A program made the translations under genes and the position numbers. From NCBI GenBank assembly GCA_965228165.1, contig CBDDHB010000002.1, positions 713,301 through 777,300 of the forward strand: a DNA stretch of 64,000 bases, given 5' to 3'. Shown here piece after piece: positions 1-8,946 of the stretch. Origin of the DNA: Oleispirillum sp965228165. Its GTDB lineage: Bacteria > Pseudomonadota > Alphaproteobacteria > Rhodospirillales > Rhodospirillaceae. The stretch's first letter is position 1; each line of letters opens with the position of its first letter. The notes below the pieces were generated by a model. It saw only the letters and a list, made by a program, of their open reading frames with translations, was not told where the DNA came from and did no database searches.

Positions 1-73
1 GATTCCCATGAAACGTCCTCCCCACATCCTGGCGGGCCGCTTCTCCGCGGTCCGATCATTCCGACATACCTGC

Positions 74-766
74 CTATATAGGCCGAATTATCGCGGCGTC
101 ACCGTCGATCGGCAACGCGCTTCGCACCCAGTCCTCCAACTCGGCGAAGGAAGCGGGCAACGCATCGGCCCCCGCCGCCGCCAGGGCCTGCGGCGTATGA
201 TTGCCCCAGACGACTCCGGCGGAACGAACCCCCGCGCTGCGCGCCATATCGATGTCGAACACCGTATCGCCCACCATCAGCGTCGATGCCGGGTCCGCCC
301 CCGCCTCCGCCATCACCTTCCGCAGCATGAAGGGATGGGGCTTGCCCGGACCGTCGTCGGCGCACCCCACGGCGACGAAACGGGCCGCCAGCCCATGATG
401 CGCGAAGGTGGCGTCCAGCCCCTTGCGCGACTTGCCGGTGGCGACCGCCAGAAGGTATCCCGCCGCCTCCAACCGCGCGAGGCAATCCCGCGCGCCCTCG
501 AACAGGGGCGCGGGTTCTCGGGTGCGGTCCAGCAGGAAGAAGCGCTTATACTCCGCCACGATTTTGTCTAAATGTTGTGACGCAATTTCGTCTGAAATGT
601 GTCCTACCGCTTCGGGCAGGGACAATCCGATGATCCCACGAATCGCCTCCGCCGACGGGGGCGACAAACCAAGGGATTCAAAAGCGCTTTTCATACAATG
701 CACTATGGTTTCCGCGCTATCGACGAGGGCTCCGTCCATGTCGAAGACCACCAATCCGCCTGCCAT
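74..766 (-). CDS. HAD-superfamily phosphatase (phosphoglycolate phosphatase-like)
   Basis: The predicted 230-residue product is a soluble HAD hydrolase that would remove phosphate from a small phosphorylated metabolite. It has motif I (FDMDGAL), motif II (VATGKS), a conserved lysine (GKPHP) and the acidic motif IV (GDTVFDID). The cap lies between motifs I and II, as in the Gph/PGP subfamily. Motif I has Ala where most members have Thr or Val (DxDGT/V), which is unusual, but both aspartates remain. The second of two adjacent ATG codons is chosen because a GGGG ribosome-binding site lies 7 nt upstream; a longer reading frame exists without extra family sequence. The gene is divergent from the anion transporter. 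The substrate is unknown. Confidence 0.85.
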   Translation of the reverse strand: MAGGLVVFDMDGALVDSAETIVHCMKSAFESLGLSPPSAEAIRGIIGLSLPEAVGHISDEIASQHLDKIVAEYKRFFLLDRTREPAPLFEGARDCLARLEAAGYLLAVATGKSRKGLDATFAHHGLAARFVAVGCADDGPGKPHPFMLRKVMAEAGADPASTLMVGDTVFDIDMARSAGVRSAGVVWGNHTPQALAAAGADALPASFAELEDWVRSALPIDGDAAIIRPI

Positions 767-784
767 CATTCTGCCCCAATTAGC

Positions 785-813
785 TTTACAAGTGTGGCAA
801 AGTGCACTATCCA
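785..813 (+). promoter_or_regulatory. candidate sigma70-type promoter of the anion transporter
   Basis: TTTACA (785-790) and TATCCA (808-813) are separated by 17 nt in the divergent intergenic region. The predicted leader is about 97 nt and contains an inverted repeat, GATCCTT (828-834) with AAGGATC (855-861), that could be an operator or leader hairpin. The -10 matches only 4 of 6 consensus positions. Confidence 0.35.
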
Positions 814-916
814 TTGGGCCGGGAAAAGATCCTTTTCGGGCCACCGTTCCGTTCAAGGATCGGTCCGTATCTTGGGGCTTTCAAGACCTACAAAAATATC
901 TTTTCTGGGGGCCAGA

Positions 917-2449
917 ATGAGCAATTCTGCAAGCACTGCGGAAACGGCAATGACCGGAGACCGCAAGAAAGAAATCATTGGTTTGTTCCTGGGTATCGCA
1001 TTCCTGCTGTACACCCTGTTCACCGCCCCGCCGGAAGGCATTGAGCCGTCGGCGTGGAAGACCATCGGCGTCACCCTGCTGATGGCCACCTGGTGGATGC
1101 TCGAGGCGGCGCCGATCGCGGTGACCGCCCTGGTGCCGCTGGTCCTGTTCCCGGCGCTTGGCGTGATGACCGCCAAGCAGGTCGCGCCGAACTACGCGCA
1201 GGACCTGATCTGGCTGTTCGTCGGCGGCTTCGCGCTGGCCTACGCCATGGAGACCTGGAACCTGCACCGCCGCGTCTCGCTGCTGGTGCTGAAGGTTTGC
1301 GGCACCAACCCGAAGATGCTGCTGCTGGGCTTCCTGGTTTCGACGGCGTTCCTGTCGGCGTGGATGTCCAACACCGCCTGCGCCGCCCTGATGATGCCGA
1401 TCGGCATGGCCATCGTGAAGATGGTGCAGGAAGGCGAAGGCCGTAGCGAGGTCGAGAAGCGCGCCGCGATCAACTTCGGCATCTGCGTGATGCTGGGGAT
1501 CGCGTTCTCCGCCTCGATGGGCGGCATGGCGACCCTGATCGGCACCCCGCCCAACGCGGTGATGGCCGGCCAGGTCGAAAAGATGACCGGCACCGCCGTG
1601 CCGTTCGCCAACTTCATGCTGGTGGGCGGCCCGATCGGCATCGCCCTGCTGGCGATCTGCTGGTGGCTGCTGCCGGTGATGTTCCCGATCAAGGCCCTGG
1701 ACCTGTCCCACGCCGGCGCGATCGTCGACGAGGAACTGGAGAAGCTGGGCGGGATGAGCAAGGGCGAGACCCTGACCTTCATCCTGTTCATCTTCACCGC
1801 GCTGTTCTGGATCCTGCGTCCGCAGATTCTGAACGCCCTGCCGCCGGTGATGTTGGCGGGCAAGCTGACCCCGATGTCCAAGATCATGTCCGACTCGACG
1901 GTCGGCATGCTCACCCTGCTGCTCTGCTTCATCATTCCGGTGGACTTCAAGAAGGGCCGGATGGTCCTGGATACCACCCTGTTCAGCAAGGGCATTCCGT
2001 GGGACGCGATCATCCTGTTCGGCGGCGGGTTCGCCCTGGGTGGCGCCCTCGACAAGTCCGGCGTGTCGGCTTATGTCGCCGGGCAGATGAAGGGCCTGGT
2101 GGGGATGAGCTCGATCGTCGTGATCGCGGTTCTGGCGACGGTGGCGATGCTGCTGACCCAGATGACCTCGAACACCGCCGTCGCGGCGACCTTCGTGCCG
2201 CTGGCGATCTCCATCGCCCAGGGTCTCGGCGTTTCGCCGCTGGTGATGGCGATTCCGGTGGCTCTGGGTGCGTCGCTGGCGTTCTCGCTGCCGGTGGCGA
2301 CGCCGCCGAACGCGATCGTCTTCGGCTCCGGCCTGATCCGCGTTCCCGACATGTTCAAGTCCGGCATGACCTTGAATCTGATCGGTATCGTGATCACCCT
2401 GGCCAGCATGTACGTGATGATGCCGATCGCCTTCGGCGTGAAGGTCTGA
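917..2449 (+). CDS. DASS/SLC13 (INDY-type) sodium-coupled anion/dicarboxylate transporter
   Basis: The 510-residue product is a polytopic inner-membrane carrier. It carries both hallmark Ser-Asn-Thr motifs of the VcINDY family (WMSNTACAALMMP in the first half, MTSNTAVAATFVP in the second). Each half also has a following TPPNA element (IGTPPNAVMAG and ATPPNAIVFGSG), giving the expected internal pseudo-symmetry. In this family the SNT motifs bind substrate carboxylates and sodium. Likely substrates are C4-dicarboxylates; sulfate or another anion is possible. The ATG at 917 follows a GGGGG tract and precedes the first hydrophobic segment by about 20 residues. The gene stands alone, is divergent from the phosphatase, and ends at a strong terminator. 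Confidence 0.9.
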   Translation: MSNSASTAETAMTGDRKKEIIGLFLGIAFLLYTLFTAPPEGIEPSAWKTIGVTLLMATWWMLEAAPIAVTALVPLVLFPALGVMTAKQVAPNYAQDLIWLFVGGFALAYAMETWNLHRRVSLLVLKVCGTNPKMLLLGFLVSTAFLSAWMSNTACAALMMPIGMAIVKMVQEGEGRSEVEKRAAINFGICVMLGIAFSASMGGMATLIGTPPNAVMAGQVEKMTGTAVPFANFMLVGGPIGIALLAICWWLLPVMFPIKALDLSHAGAIVDEELEKLGGMSKGETLTFILFIFTALFWILRPQILNALPPVMLAGKLTPMSKIMSDSTVGMLTLLLCFIIPVDFKKGRMVLDTTLFSKGIPWDAIILFGGGFALGGALDKSGVSAYVAGQMKGLVGMSSIVVIAVLATVAMLLTQMTSNTAVAATFVPLAISIAQGLGVSPLVMAIPVALGASLAFSLPVATPPNAIVFGSGLIRVPDMFKSGMTLNLIGIVITLASMYVMMPIAFGVKV

Positions 2450-2457
2450 TCCGTGCC

Positions 2458-2526
2458 GTCGGCGGCGCCTTGCGCCGCCGACCGTCCGAAAGAAGAAAGG
2501 CCTGCCGCATCGCGGCAGGCCTTTTT
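2458..2526. terminator. two hairpins, the second a bidirectional intrinsic terminator
   Basis: A hairpin with an 11-bp stem (2458-2468 / 2472-2482) is followed by a second hairpin with a 12-bp stem (2497-2508 / 2512-2523, 3-nt loop) and a short T tract on the plus strand. On the minus strand the same stem is followed by a T-rich run. It therefore can end the transporter transcript and insulate it from the converging rluC-like gene. Confidence 0.85.
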
Positions 2527-2547
2527 CCATGTCCGACGCGAACCGGA

Positions 2548-3573
2548 TCAGTAATCGAGTTCGAACATCGGCTCGTCGCGGCCCAGCACTTCCTCGAACC
2601 CCAGATCGGCGAAGGTCGCCGCGATGTGCGGCGGCAGCGGCGCGGCAACCCGCAGCACCCCGCCCGAAGGATGGGCGATGACGATGGCGCGGGCGTGCAG
2701 GTGCAACTGCTTGATCCGGGTCACGCCGTCCGCCTCGGGCAGGAAGGCGGCGCGACCGCCGTACTTGCCGTCCCCCAGGATCGGCGTGCCGATGTGCGCC
2801 ATATGGGCGCGCAGTTGATGGGTACGGCCGGTGCGCGGCATCATCGCCACCCAGGCGGCACGCTTACGCACCGCATCGACGACCCGGAAGTCGGTGACCG
2901 CGACCTTGCCGTCGTCGTCCACCGCGATCTTTTCCACCGGCCCGTGCTTGACCTTGGCGAGCGGCGCGGAAATCCGCCCCTGCATCGGCTGCGGCACCCC
3001 GGCGACGATTCCCCAATAGAGCTTCTGGGTGCGGCGCTCGCGGAAGGCGGCGGCCAGATGGGCGGCGGTGGCACGGCTGCGCGCCAGCACCAGGACCCCC
3101 GAGGTATCCTTGTCCAGACGGTGCACCAGGCGCGGACGCTCGTCGGCGCCGAAGCGCAGCGCGTCGAGCAGCGCGTCGAGATGCATCGACATCCCGGAGC
3201 CGCCCTGCACCGCCAGTCCGGCGGGCTTGTTGAGCACCAGGACCGCCGCGTCCTTATGGATGACGCAGGCGCGGATCGCCGCGATCTCGGCCTCCGACAG
3301 CTTCGGCGGCGGCGCGGCATGGGACGAAGCGGCGGCGCGCGGCGCGATCGGCGGCACCCGCACCACCTGCCCGGCGGCGACCCGGTCGCCCGCCTTGACC
3401 CGCCCGCCGTCCAGGCGCACCTGGCCGGTGCGGCACAGCTTTTCCACCTGGATGCGTCCGCACTCCGGCACGTGCCGGGCGAACCAGCGATCCAGCCGGA
3501 TGCCGTCGTCGTCGGCGTCCACCGTCAGCATGCGCACGCCCGGTTTGGCCTCGCCCGTCGCCGTGGTTTCCAT
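2548..3573 (-). CDS. RluC/RluD-family 23S rRNA pseudouridine synthase
   Basis: The 341-residue product would isomerise uridines of 23S rRNA. The N-terminus (about residues 17-75) is an S4 RNA-binding domain. The catalytic domain holds the RluA-family signature HRLDKDTSG with catalytic Asp at about 154, preceded by LNKPAGLAVQGG. The downstream RTGRTHQLRAH block is also typical. The ATG at 3573 overlaps the rarA stop codon in the form TGATG, so translation is probably coupled. The pattern fits RluC better than RluA because of the S4 domain, but RluC and RluD cannot be separated reliably by eye. Confidence 0.88.
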   Translation of the reverse strand: METTATGEAKPGVRMLTVDADDDGIRLDRWFARHVPECGRIQVEKLCRTGQVRLDGGRVKAGDRVAAGQVVRVPPIAPRAAASSHAAPPPKLSEAEIAAIRACVIHKDAAVLVLNKPAGLAVQGGSGMSMHLDALLDALRFGADERPRLVHRLDKDTSGVLVLARSRATAAHLAAAFRERRTQKLYWGIVAGVPQPMQGRISAPLAKVKHGPVEKIAVDDDGKVAVTDFRVVDAVRKRAAWVAMMPRTGRTHQLRAHMAHIGTPILGDGKYGGRAAFLPEADGVTRIKQLHLHARAIVIAHPSGGVLRVAAPLPPHIAATFADLGFEEVLGRDEPMFELDY

Positions 3574-4910
3574 CAGTCTTCGCCCTTCTTTTCCGCCCGC
3601 AGGCGATTCCAATAGGCCAGGCGCTTGCCGATCTCGCGCTCGAAGCCGCGTTCGACCGGACGGTAGAAGGCCTCGCGCGGCATGCCGTCGGGGAAATAAT
3701 TCTGCCCGGAGAACCCCTCGACGGTGTCGGGATCGTACTGGTATCCCGCGCCGTAGCCCAGGTCTTTCATCATCCGCGTCGGCGCGTTCAGAATGTGCAT
3801 CGGCGGCATCAGCGACCCGGTCGCCTTGGCGGCGCGCTTCGCCGCGCCATGCGCCTTGTAGGCGCCCACCGATTTCGGCGCGGTGCCGAGATAGATCACC
3901 AGATAGGATAGTGCCAGATCGCCCTCCGGCGACCCCAGACGGTCGTAGGCCTCCCACGCCGCGATCGCCTGGGCGAGCGCGCCGGGATCGGCTAGGCCGA
4001 CGTCCTCGACCGCGAAGCGGGTCAGGCGGCGCAGGATACAGGCCGGGTCCTCGCCGCCGTCGAGCATCCGCGCCAGCCAATAGAGGGCGGCGTCGGTGTC
4101 CGAACCGCGCAGCGACTTGTGCAGCGCGGAAATCAGGTTGTAGTGCCCCTCCCCCGACTTGTCGAAGACCGGGGCGCGGCGCTGCACCACGCGGGCCAGA
4201 TCGGCGGGGGCGAACACCTCGCCCGGCTTGGCCATCGCGACGATCGCCTCGACCATATTGAGGATCATCCGCCCATCGCCGTCGGCCATCGCCTTCAGGG
4301 ACTCGCGCGCCGGGGCGTCGAGGGGCAGGGGACACCCCAAATCGGCCTCGGCGCGGGCGAGCAGCGCCTCCAGCGCCGCGTCGTCGAGGCGCTTCAAGAC
4401 GATCACCTGACAGCGCGACATCAGGGCGGCGTTCAGCTCGAACGAGGGATTCTCGGTGGTCGCGCCGACCAGGACCACCGTGCCGTCCTCGACATAGGGC
4501 AGGAAGCCGTCCTGCTGCGCCTTGTTGAAGCGGTGAATTTCATCGACGAACAGCAGGGTGCCGCGCCCCGAGGTCTTGCGCTCCAGCTTCGCCGCCTCGA
4601 ACACCTTGCGCAGGTCGGCCACCCCCGAGAACACCGCCGACAGCGGTTGGAACGCCAGATCGGTGCGCGCCGCCAGGGCGCGGGCGAGCGTCGTCTTGCC
4701 GCAGCCGGGCGGCCCCCACAGGATCAGCGACGGCACCCGCCCCCGCTCCAACTGACGCCCCAGCGGCCCTTCCGCCCCCAGCACGTGATCCTGACCGAGG
4801 ATGTCCTCCAACGCGCGGGGGCGCAGCCGGTCGGCCAGGGGATGCGGCGCGGAACGACCTTCCGCCGTTTTGTCCATGCCGTCGTCGAACAGTTCGCCGC
4901 TCATGCCCAT
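3573..4910 (-). CDS. rarA: RarA/MgsA replication-associated recombination AAA+ ATPase
   Basis: The 445-residue product is a clamp-loader-like AAA+ ATPase acting at stalled replication forks. It has Walker A GPPGCGKTT (about 66-74), Walker B LLFVDEIHR (about 119-127), a sensor-1 GATTENPSFE segment, and the long C-terminal tetramerisation region of the family (HGAAKRAAK, PDGMPREAFYRPVERGFE). Full family length is present. Two in-frame ATGs (4910, 4904) are possible. It starts just downstream of the degP-like stop (4914) and overlaps the rluC-like start. Confidence 0.93.
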   Translation of the reverse strand: MGMSGELFDDGMDKTAEGRSAPHPLADRLRPRALEDILGQDHVLGAEGPLGRQLERGRVPSLILWGPPGCGKTTLARALAARTDLAFQPLSAVFSGVADLRKVFEAAKLERKTSGRGTLLFVDEIHRFNKAQQDGFLPYVEDGTVVLVGATTENPSFELNAALMSRCQVIVLKRLDDAALEALLARAEADLGCPLPLDAPARESLKAMADGDGRMILNMVEAIVAMAKPGEVFAPADLARVVQRRAPVFDKSGEGHYNLISALHKSLRGSDTDAALYWLARMLDGGEDPACILRRLTRFAVEDVGLADPGALAQAIAAWEAYDRLGSPEGDLALSYLVIYLGTAPKSVGAYKAHGAAKRAAKATGSLMPPMHILNAPTRMMKDLGYGAGYQYDPDTVEGFSGQNYFPDGMPREAFYRPVERGFEREIGKRLAYWNRLRAEKKGED

Positions 4911-4913
4911 GTC

Positions 4914-6332
4914 CTAATCGACGTTCACCGCCAGACGCTCGCCGCCCCGCAAAATCTCCACCCGCCAGCCCTTGGAGCCCTGGCCGAGGATTTTCACCGC
5001 AGCGGCGACGGCATCGACGCGGCGACGGTTGATCATATCCACCCGGTCGCCGGGACGAAAGCCCAGCCGCGCCGCGATCGAACCGCGCGCCACCCCGACG
5101 ATCACCACTCCGCCCTTGCCCAGCGACAGGCCGGTTTCCTCGGCCAGCGCCGGGTTGAGGTTGGCGATCTCCGCCCCCGCCAGCGGATTGCGCCCGGCGA
5201 TCAGGGTGGCGTCGCGCGGCGGGGTTTCCGGAGGCTCGATCAGCCGCACCGTCAGGGACAGGCGCTCGCCGCGCCGCATCACGACCAGCGTCGCGTCGGC
5301 CCCCACCGGAACCGTCGCCAGACGATAGCGCAGGGCGGCGGCGTCCTGCACCTCGCACCCGTTGATCGACAGCACCACGTCGCCGTTTTTCAGCCCGGCG
5401 CGGTCCGCCGGACCGCCCGGATAGACGTCGTCGATCATCGCGCCGAAGGGATGGCTCAGTCCCAGGCTTTCCGCCGCGTCGGCGGCCAGGGTCTCGCCGC
5501 TCGCCTCCAGCCAGGAGCGTACCGGGCGCCCGTGCGCCAGGATGCCGCGACTGACCGCCATCACCATCGGGCTGGGAATCGCGAAGCCGATGCCGATCGA
5601 CCCCGCCCCGCCCTTGCTGTAGATCGCCGAATTGATGCCGACCAGACGCCCCCGCATGTCGATCAGCGCGCCGCCGGAGTTGCCGGGATTGATCGCCGCG
5701 TCGGTCTGGATGAAAAAGCCGTAGTCCGACACCCCGACCGAGGTCCGCGCCAGGGCGGAAACGATGCCCGAGGTCACCGTCTGGTTGAAGCCGAAGGGGT
5801 TGCCGATGGCGAGCACCAGGTCCCCCACCTGAAGCGCGTCGGCGTCGCCGAACTCCAGATAGGGCAGACGCTGCCCGCCGGTATCGATCTTCAGCACCGC
5901 GATGTCGGTCTTGGCGTCCCGCCCGACGATCGCGGCGGGGAACTCCCGCCGGTCGGACAGGACCACGGTGATTTCGTCCGCGCCCTCGATGACGTGGGTG
6001 TTGGTGACGATCACCCCGGTTTCGCCGACGATCACCCCCGACCCCAGGGAATTTTCCACCCGCTCGCGCGGCACCGACTGGCCGAAGCCGAACTGATCGC
6101 CGAAGAACTGCCGCAGAAAGGGGTCGTTGATGAACGGATTCACCCGCTCGCGCACCGTCACCACCTTGCGGGTATAGATGTTGACCACCGCCGGAGCGGC
6201 GCGCGCCACCAGCGGTGCGAAGGAGAGCGCGATCTCCGCCCGGTCGGCGGGGACCTTGGGCTCGGCGGCGAAAGCGGCGGCGGGCAGCAGCGCGGCGACC
6301 AGCGCGATGAAAAGCCTGCGAACGGTGCGCAT
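4914..6332 (-). CDS. DegP/DegQ (HtrA)-family periplasmic serine protease
   Basis: The 472-residue product begins with a signal peptide (MRTVRRLF..., hydrophobic to about residue 20, cleavage near AFA-AEP). The trypsin-like domain has the triad His113 (VTNTHVIEG), Asp143 (AKTDIAVLK) and Ser219 (NPGNSGGAL). Two PDZ domains follow (about 285-375 and 390-472). It would degrade or refold damaged envelope proteins. The start is set at the signal peptide; upstream in-frame codons run back through the terminator of rplQ and read as non-coding. The gene forms a probable transcription unit with rarA and the rluC-like gene. DegP versus DegQ/Do-like cannot be decided. Confidence 0.92.
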   Translation of the reverse strand: MRTVRRLFIALVAALLPAAAFAAEPKVPADRAEIALSFAPLVARAAPAVVNIYTRKVVTVRERVNPFINDPFLRQFFGDQFGFGQSVPRERVENSLGSGVIVGETGVIVTNTHVIEGADEITVVLSDRREFPAAIVGRDAKTDIAVLKIDTGGQRLPYLEFGDADALQVGDLVLAIGNPFGFNQTVTSGIVSALARTSVGVSDYGFFIQTDAAINPGNSGGALIDMRGRLVGINSAIYSKGGAGSIGIGFAIPSPMVMAVSRGILAHGRPVRSWLEASGETLAADAAESLGLSHPFGAMIDDVYPGGPADRAGLKNGDVVLSINGCEVQDAAALRYRLATVPVGADATLVVMRRGERLSLTVRLIEPPETPPRDATLIAGRNPLAGAEIANLNPALAEETGLSLGKGGVVIVGVARGSIAARLGFRPGDRVDMINRRRVDAVAAAVKILGQGSKGWRVEILRGGERLAVNVD

Positions 6333-6358
6333 CGGCGATCTCCCTTCCCGGAAACGGC

Positions 6359-6384
6359 AAAGGCGGCCCTTAAGGGCCGCCTTC
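6359..6384 (-). terminator. terminator after rplQ
   Basis: A 10-bp stem (AAGGCGGCCC / GGGCCGCCTT) with a TTAA loop lies 40 nt after the rplQ stop. On the minus strand it is followed by a broken T tract (TTTGCCGTTT). It marks the end of the long ribosomal-protein block, with the protease gene beginning about 27 nt further on. Confidence 0.75.
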
Positions 6385-6424
6385 ACGACAGTGCCTCGGG
6401 GCCCAGGCCCCCTGCCGGAGCGGC

Positions 6425-6847
6425 TTACGCCTCGGCGGCTTCCTCGGCCTTCTCCTGGGTCGGACCGGAGTCCTTGCCCTTGGCGGCGGGATCGCGGTCG
6501 ATCAGCTCGATCACCGCCATCGGCGCGCAGTCGCCGTAGCGGAAGCCCGCCTTCAGCACCCGGCAATAGCCGCCCTGGCGACCGGCGTAACGGTCCTTCA
6601 GCACCGAGAACAGCTTCGCCACCACGGCATCGTCGCGCAGCTGCGCGAAGGCCTGACGGCGGGCGTGCAGGTCGCCGCGCTTGCCGAGGGTGATCAGCTT
6701 TTCGACGATCGGACGCAAATCCTTCGCCTTCGGCAGCGTGGTGGTGATCTGTTCGTGCTTCAGAAGCGCGGCCGCCATGTTGGCGAACATCGCGCCACGG
6801 TGGGCACTGGTGCGGTTGAACTTACGGCCACCCATGCGATGACGCAT
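6425..6847 (-). CDS. rplQ: 50S ribosomal protein bL17
   Basis: The 140-residue product begins MRHRMGGRKFNRTSAHR, the invariant bL17 N-terminus, and contains the TTLPKAKDLRPIVEKLITL core. A further Ala/Glu-rich tail (EKAEEAAEA) makes it longer than the E. coli protein, common in alphaproteobacteria. The start follows an AGGAGG ribosome-binding site. It is the last gene of the alpha operon, 133 nt after rpoA. Confidence 0.97.
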   Translation of the reverse strand: MRHRMGGRKFNRTSAHRGAMFANMAAALLKHEQITTTLPKAKDLRPIVEKLITLGKRGDLHARRQAFAQLRDDAVVAKLFSVLKDRYAGRQGGYCRVLKAGFRYGDCAPMAVIELIDRDPAAKGKDSGPTQEKAEEAAEA

Positions 6848-6980
6848 TGCATCCTCCTTAAAAGCTGTCGGCTCGCTCGCGAGACCGATTGTTCCTCGCG
6901 CCGCCGCCGCGAACACTGCCGGGGACGGGACGCCGGACCCCCCATGGGTCCACTCGAAACGAATGACCGGAGAAGCGCGA

Positions 6981-7997
6981 TCAGTACGGCTCTTCCAGCT
7001 TCTTCGCCAGTTCCTCGATGTTTTCCGGCGGCCAGTTCGGAATGTCCATGCCCAGATGCAGCCCCATGGAGGCCAGAACTTCCTTGATCTCGTTCAAGGA
7101 CTTGCGGCCGAAGTTCGGGGTGCGCAGCATCTCGGTCTCGGTCTTCTGGACCAGATCGCCGATGTAGATGATGTTGTCGTTCTTGAGACAGTTGGCGGAG
7201 CGCACCGAAAGCTCCAGTTCGTCCACCTTGCGCAGCAGGTTCTTGTTGAAGGGCAGTTCGTCCGCCTTCTCGCTTTCCGGCTGGGTCTGCGGTTCCTCGA
7301 AGTTGACGAACAGCTGCATCTGATCCTGGACGATGCGCGCCGCCAGGGCCACCGCGTCTTCCGGAGTCACCGTGCCGTCGGTGACGATGTTCATCACCAG
7401 CTTGTCGTAGTCGGTGACCTGGCCGACGCGGGTGTTGTCCACCTCGTAGGCGACTTTCAGCACCGGCGAGAAGATCGCATCCACCGGAATCAGACCGATC
7501 GGGCAATCCTCGGGACGGTTCATCGCCGCCGGAACATAGCCCTTGCCGCTGTCCACGGTGAATTCGCAGTTGAACACCGCGCCCTCGTCCAGGGTGCAGA
7601 GCACGATATCGGGGTTCATGATCTCGATATCGGCGCCCGCCTCGATCATCCCCGCGGTGACCACGCCGGGACCGACCTTCCTCAGGCTCATCCGCTTCGG
7701 ACCCTCGGCATGAAGGCGCAACGCGATGTTCTTGACGTTGAGGATGATGTCGGTGACGTCTTCCCGCACCCCCGGAACCGACGAGAATTCGTGCAGCACG
7801 TTCTCGATCTGGATCGCGGTCACCGCCGCCCCTTGCAGGGACGACAGCAGCACGCGGCGCAGCGCGTTGCCCACGGTCATGCCGAAACCGCGCTCCAAAG
7901 GCTCGGCGATGATCTTCGCGACGCGCGTCGGATCGTCACCCGGCTCGATGGTCAGCTTGTTCGGTTTGATCAGTTCCTGCCAATTCTTCTGAATCAC
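6981..7997 (-). CDS. rpoA: RNA polymerase alpha subunit
   Basis: The 338-residue product has the alpha N-terminal assembly domain (EPLERGFGMTVGNALRRVLLSS, about 30-50) and the C-terminal helix-hairpin-helix domain (LRTPNFGRKSLNEIKEVL) that contacts UP elements and activators. A GTG start at 7997 is chosen. It gives the family-typical N-terminus (M)IQKNWQELIKP and sits 6-7 nt after a TGAGG ribosome-binding site, while the ATG at 8009 has no such site and adds four atypical residues. A small GGGGAA/TTCCCC hairpin lies just upstream (8020-8034). Confidence 0.97.
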   Translation of the reverse strand: MIQKNWQELIKPNKLTIEPGDDPTRVAKIIAEPLERGFGMTVGNALRRVLLSSLQGAAVTAIQIENVLHEFSSVPGVREDVTDIILNVKNIALRLHAEGPKRMSLRKVGPGVVTAGMIEAGADIEIMNPDIVLCTLDEGAVFNCEFTVDSGKGYVPAAMNRPEDCPIGLIPVDAIFSPVLKVAYEVDNTRVGQVTDYDKLVMNIVTDGTVTPEDAVALAARIVQDQMQLFVNFEEPQTQPESEKADELPFNKNLLRKVDELELSVRSANCLKNDNIIYIGDLVQKTETEMLRTPNFGRKSLNEIKEVLASMGLHLGMDIPNWPPENIEELAKKLEEPY

Positions 7998-8106
7998 GGA
8001 GTGCCTCATCAGACATAACGGGGAATGGTTCCCCAAAGCCGAACGGATGAAGCGACGGGTTCCCAGAGACCCGGGAAACCGCCGCATTCATCCACGTGGA
8101 GCCTTC

Positions 8107-8499
8107 TTACACGCGCCGACGCTTGCGCGGGCGGCATCCGTTGTGCGGAATCGGGGTCACGTCGCGGATCGCGGTGATGGTGAAGCCCACCGCCTGCAAC
8201 GCGCGCAGCGCCGATTCCCGGCCCGAACCCGGACCCTTGACCTCGACCTCAAGGGTCTTCATCCCGTGGTCCATGGCCTTCTTGCCGGCATCCTCGGCGG
8301 CCATCTGCGCCGCGTACGGCGTGGACTTGCGGGAACCCTTGAAGCCCATGGTGCCCGACGACGACCAGGAAATCGCATTCCCCTGAGCGTCGGTGATGGT
8401 CACCATGGTGTTGTTGAACGACGCATTCACATGCGCCACACCGGAAACGATATTCTTGCGTTCGCGACGACGCGGACGCGCGGCAGCTGCCTTAGCCAT
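8107..8499 (-). CDS. rpsK: 30S ribosomal protein uS11
   Basis: The 130-residue product has the uS11 core (NIVSGVAHVNASFNNTMVTITD) and the conserved C-terminus GCRPRKRRRV. It builds the 30S platform with uS7 and bS18 near the E site. It lies 14 nt after rpsM and 109 nt before rpoA, in the usual alpha-operon order. Confidence 0.98.
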   Translation of the reverse strand: MAKAAAARPRRRERKNIVSGVAHVNASFNNTMVTITDAQGNAISWSSSGTMGFKGSRKSTPYAAQMAAEDAGKKAMDHGMKTLEVEVKGPGSGRESALRALQAVGFTITAIRDVTPIPHNGCRPRKRRRV

Positions 8500-8513
8500 G
8501 TGCCATCAGCCCC

Positions 8514-8882
8514 TTATTTCTTTTTGCCAGCGATCGGTTTGGCCGGACCTTTGCGGGTGCGCGCATTGGTATGCGTGCGCTGACCGCGAACCGGCAGACC
8601 GCGGCGGTGACGCAGCCCACGATAGCACTTCAGGTCCATGAGCCGCTTGATGTTCATCGTCACTTCACGACGGAGGTCGCCCTCGACGGTATAATCGCCG
8701 TCGATGACCTCGCGGATGCGCAGCACTTCCTCGTCGGAAAGCTGATTCACCCGCCGTTCGTCGGTGATGCCGACCTTGCCGCAGATCTCCTTGGCCATCT
8801 TCGGCCCAATGCCGTAGATGTAGGTCAAGGCGATCACCACGCGCTTGTTGGTCGGAATATTAACGCCTGCAATACGCGCCAA
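8514..8882 (-). CDS. rpsM: 30S ribosomal protein uS13
   Basis: The 122-residue product starts MARIAGVNIPTNKRV and contains the helix-two-turn-helix and the RGLRHRRGLPVRGQRTHTNARTR region, ending in a lysine-rich tail that reaches the P-site tRNA. It is the first gene of the alpha operon. It has its own strong promoter upstream, so it can be transcribed independently of secY and adk. Confidence 0.98.
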   Translation of the reverse strand: MARIAGVNIPTNKRVVIALTYIYGIGPKMAKEICGKVGITDERRVNQLSDEEVLRIREVIDGDYTVEGDLRREVTMNIKRLMDLKCYRGLRHRRGLPVRGQRTHTNARTRKGPAKPIAGKKK

Positions 8883-8946
8883 TGCCGCTTCTCCCTAGCA
8901 CAAACCTTGGTGCCGCACCAAATCGCGGAAAATCCGAAGTCGCGGG

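Noticed and set aside
599..916. Long in-frame N-terminal extension of the anion transporter
   Set aside because: The upstream residues run antisense to the phosphatase gene and are not hydrophobic or family-like; the ATG at 917 has a G-rich ribosome-binding site.
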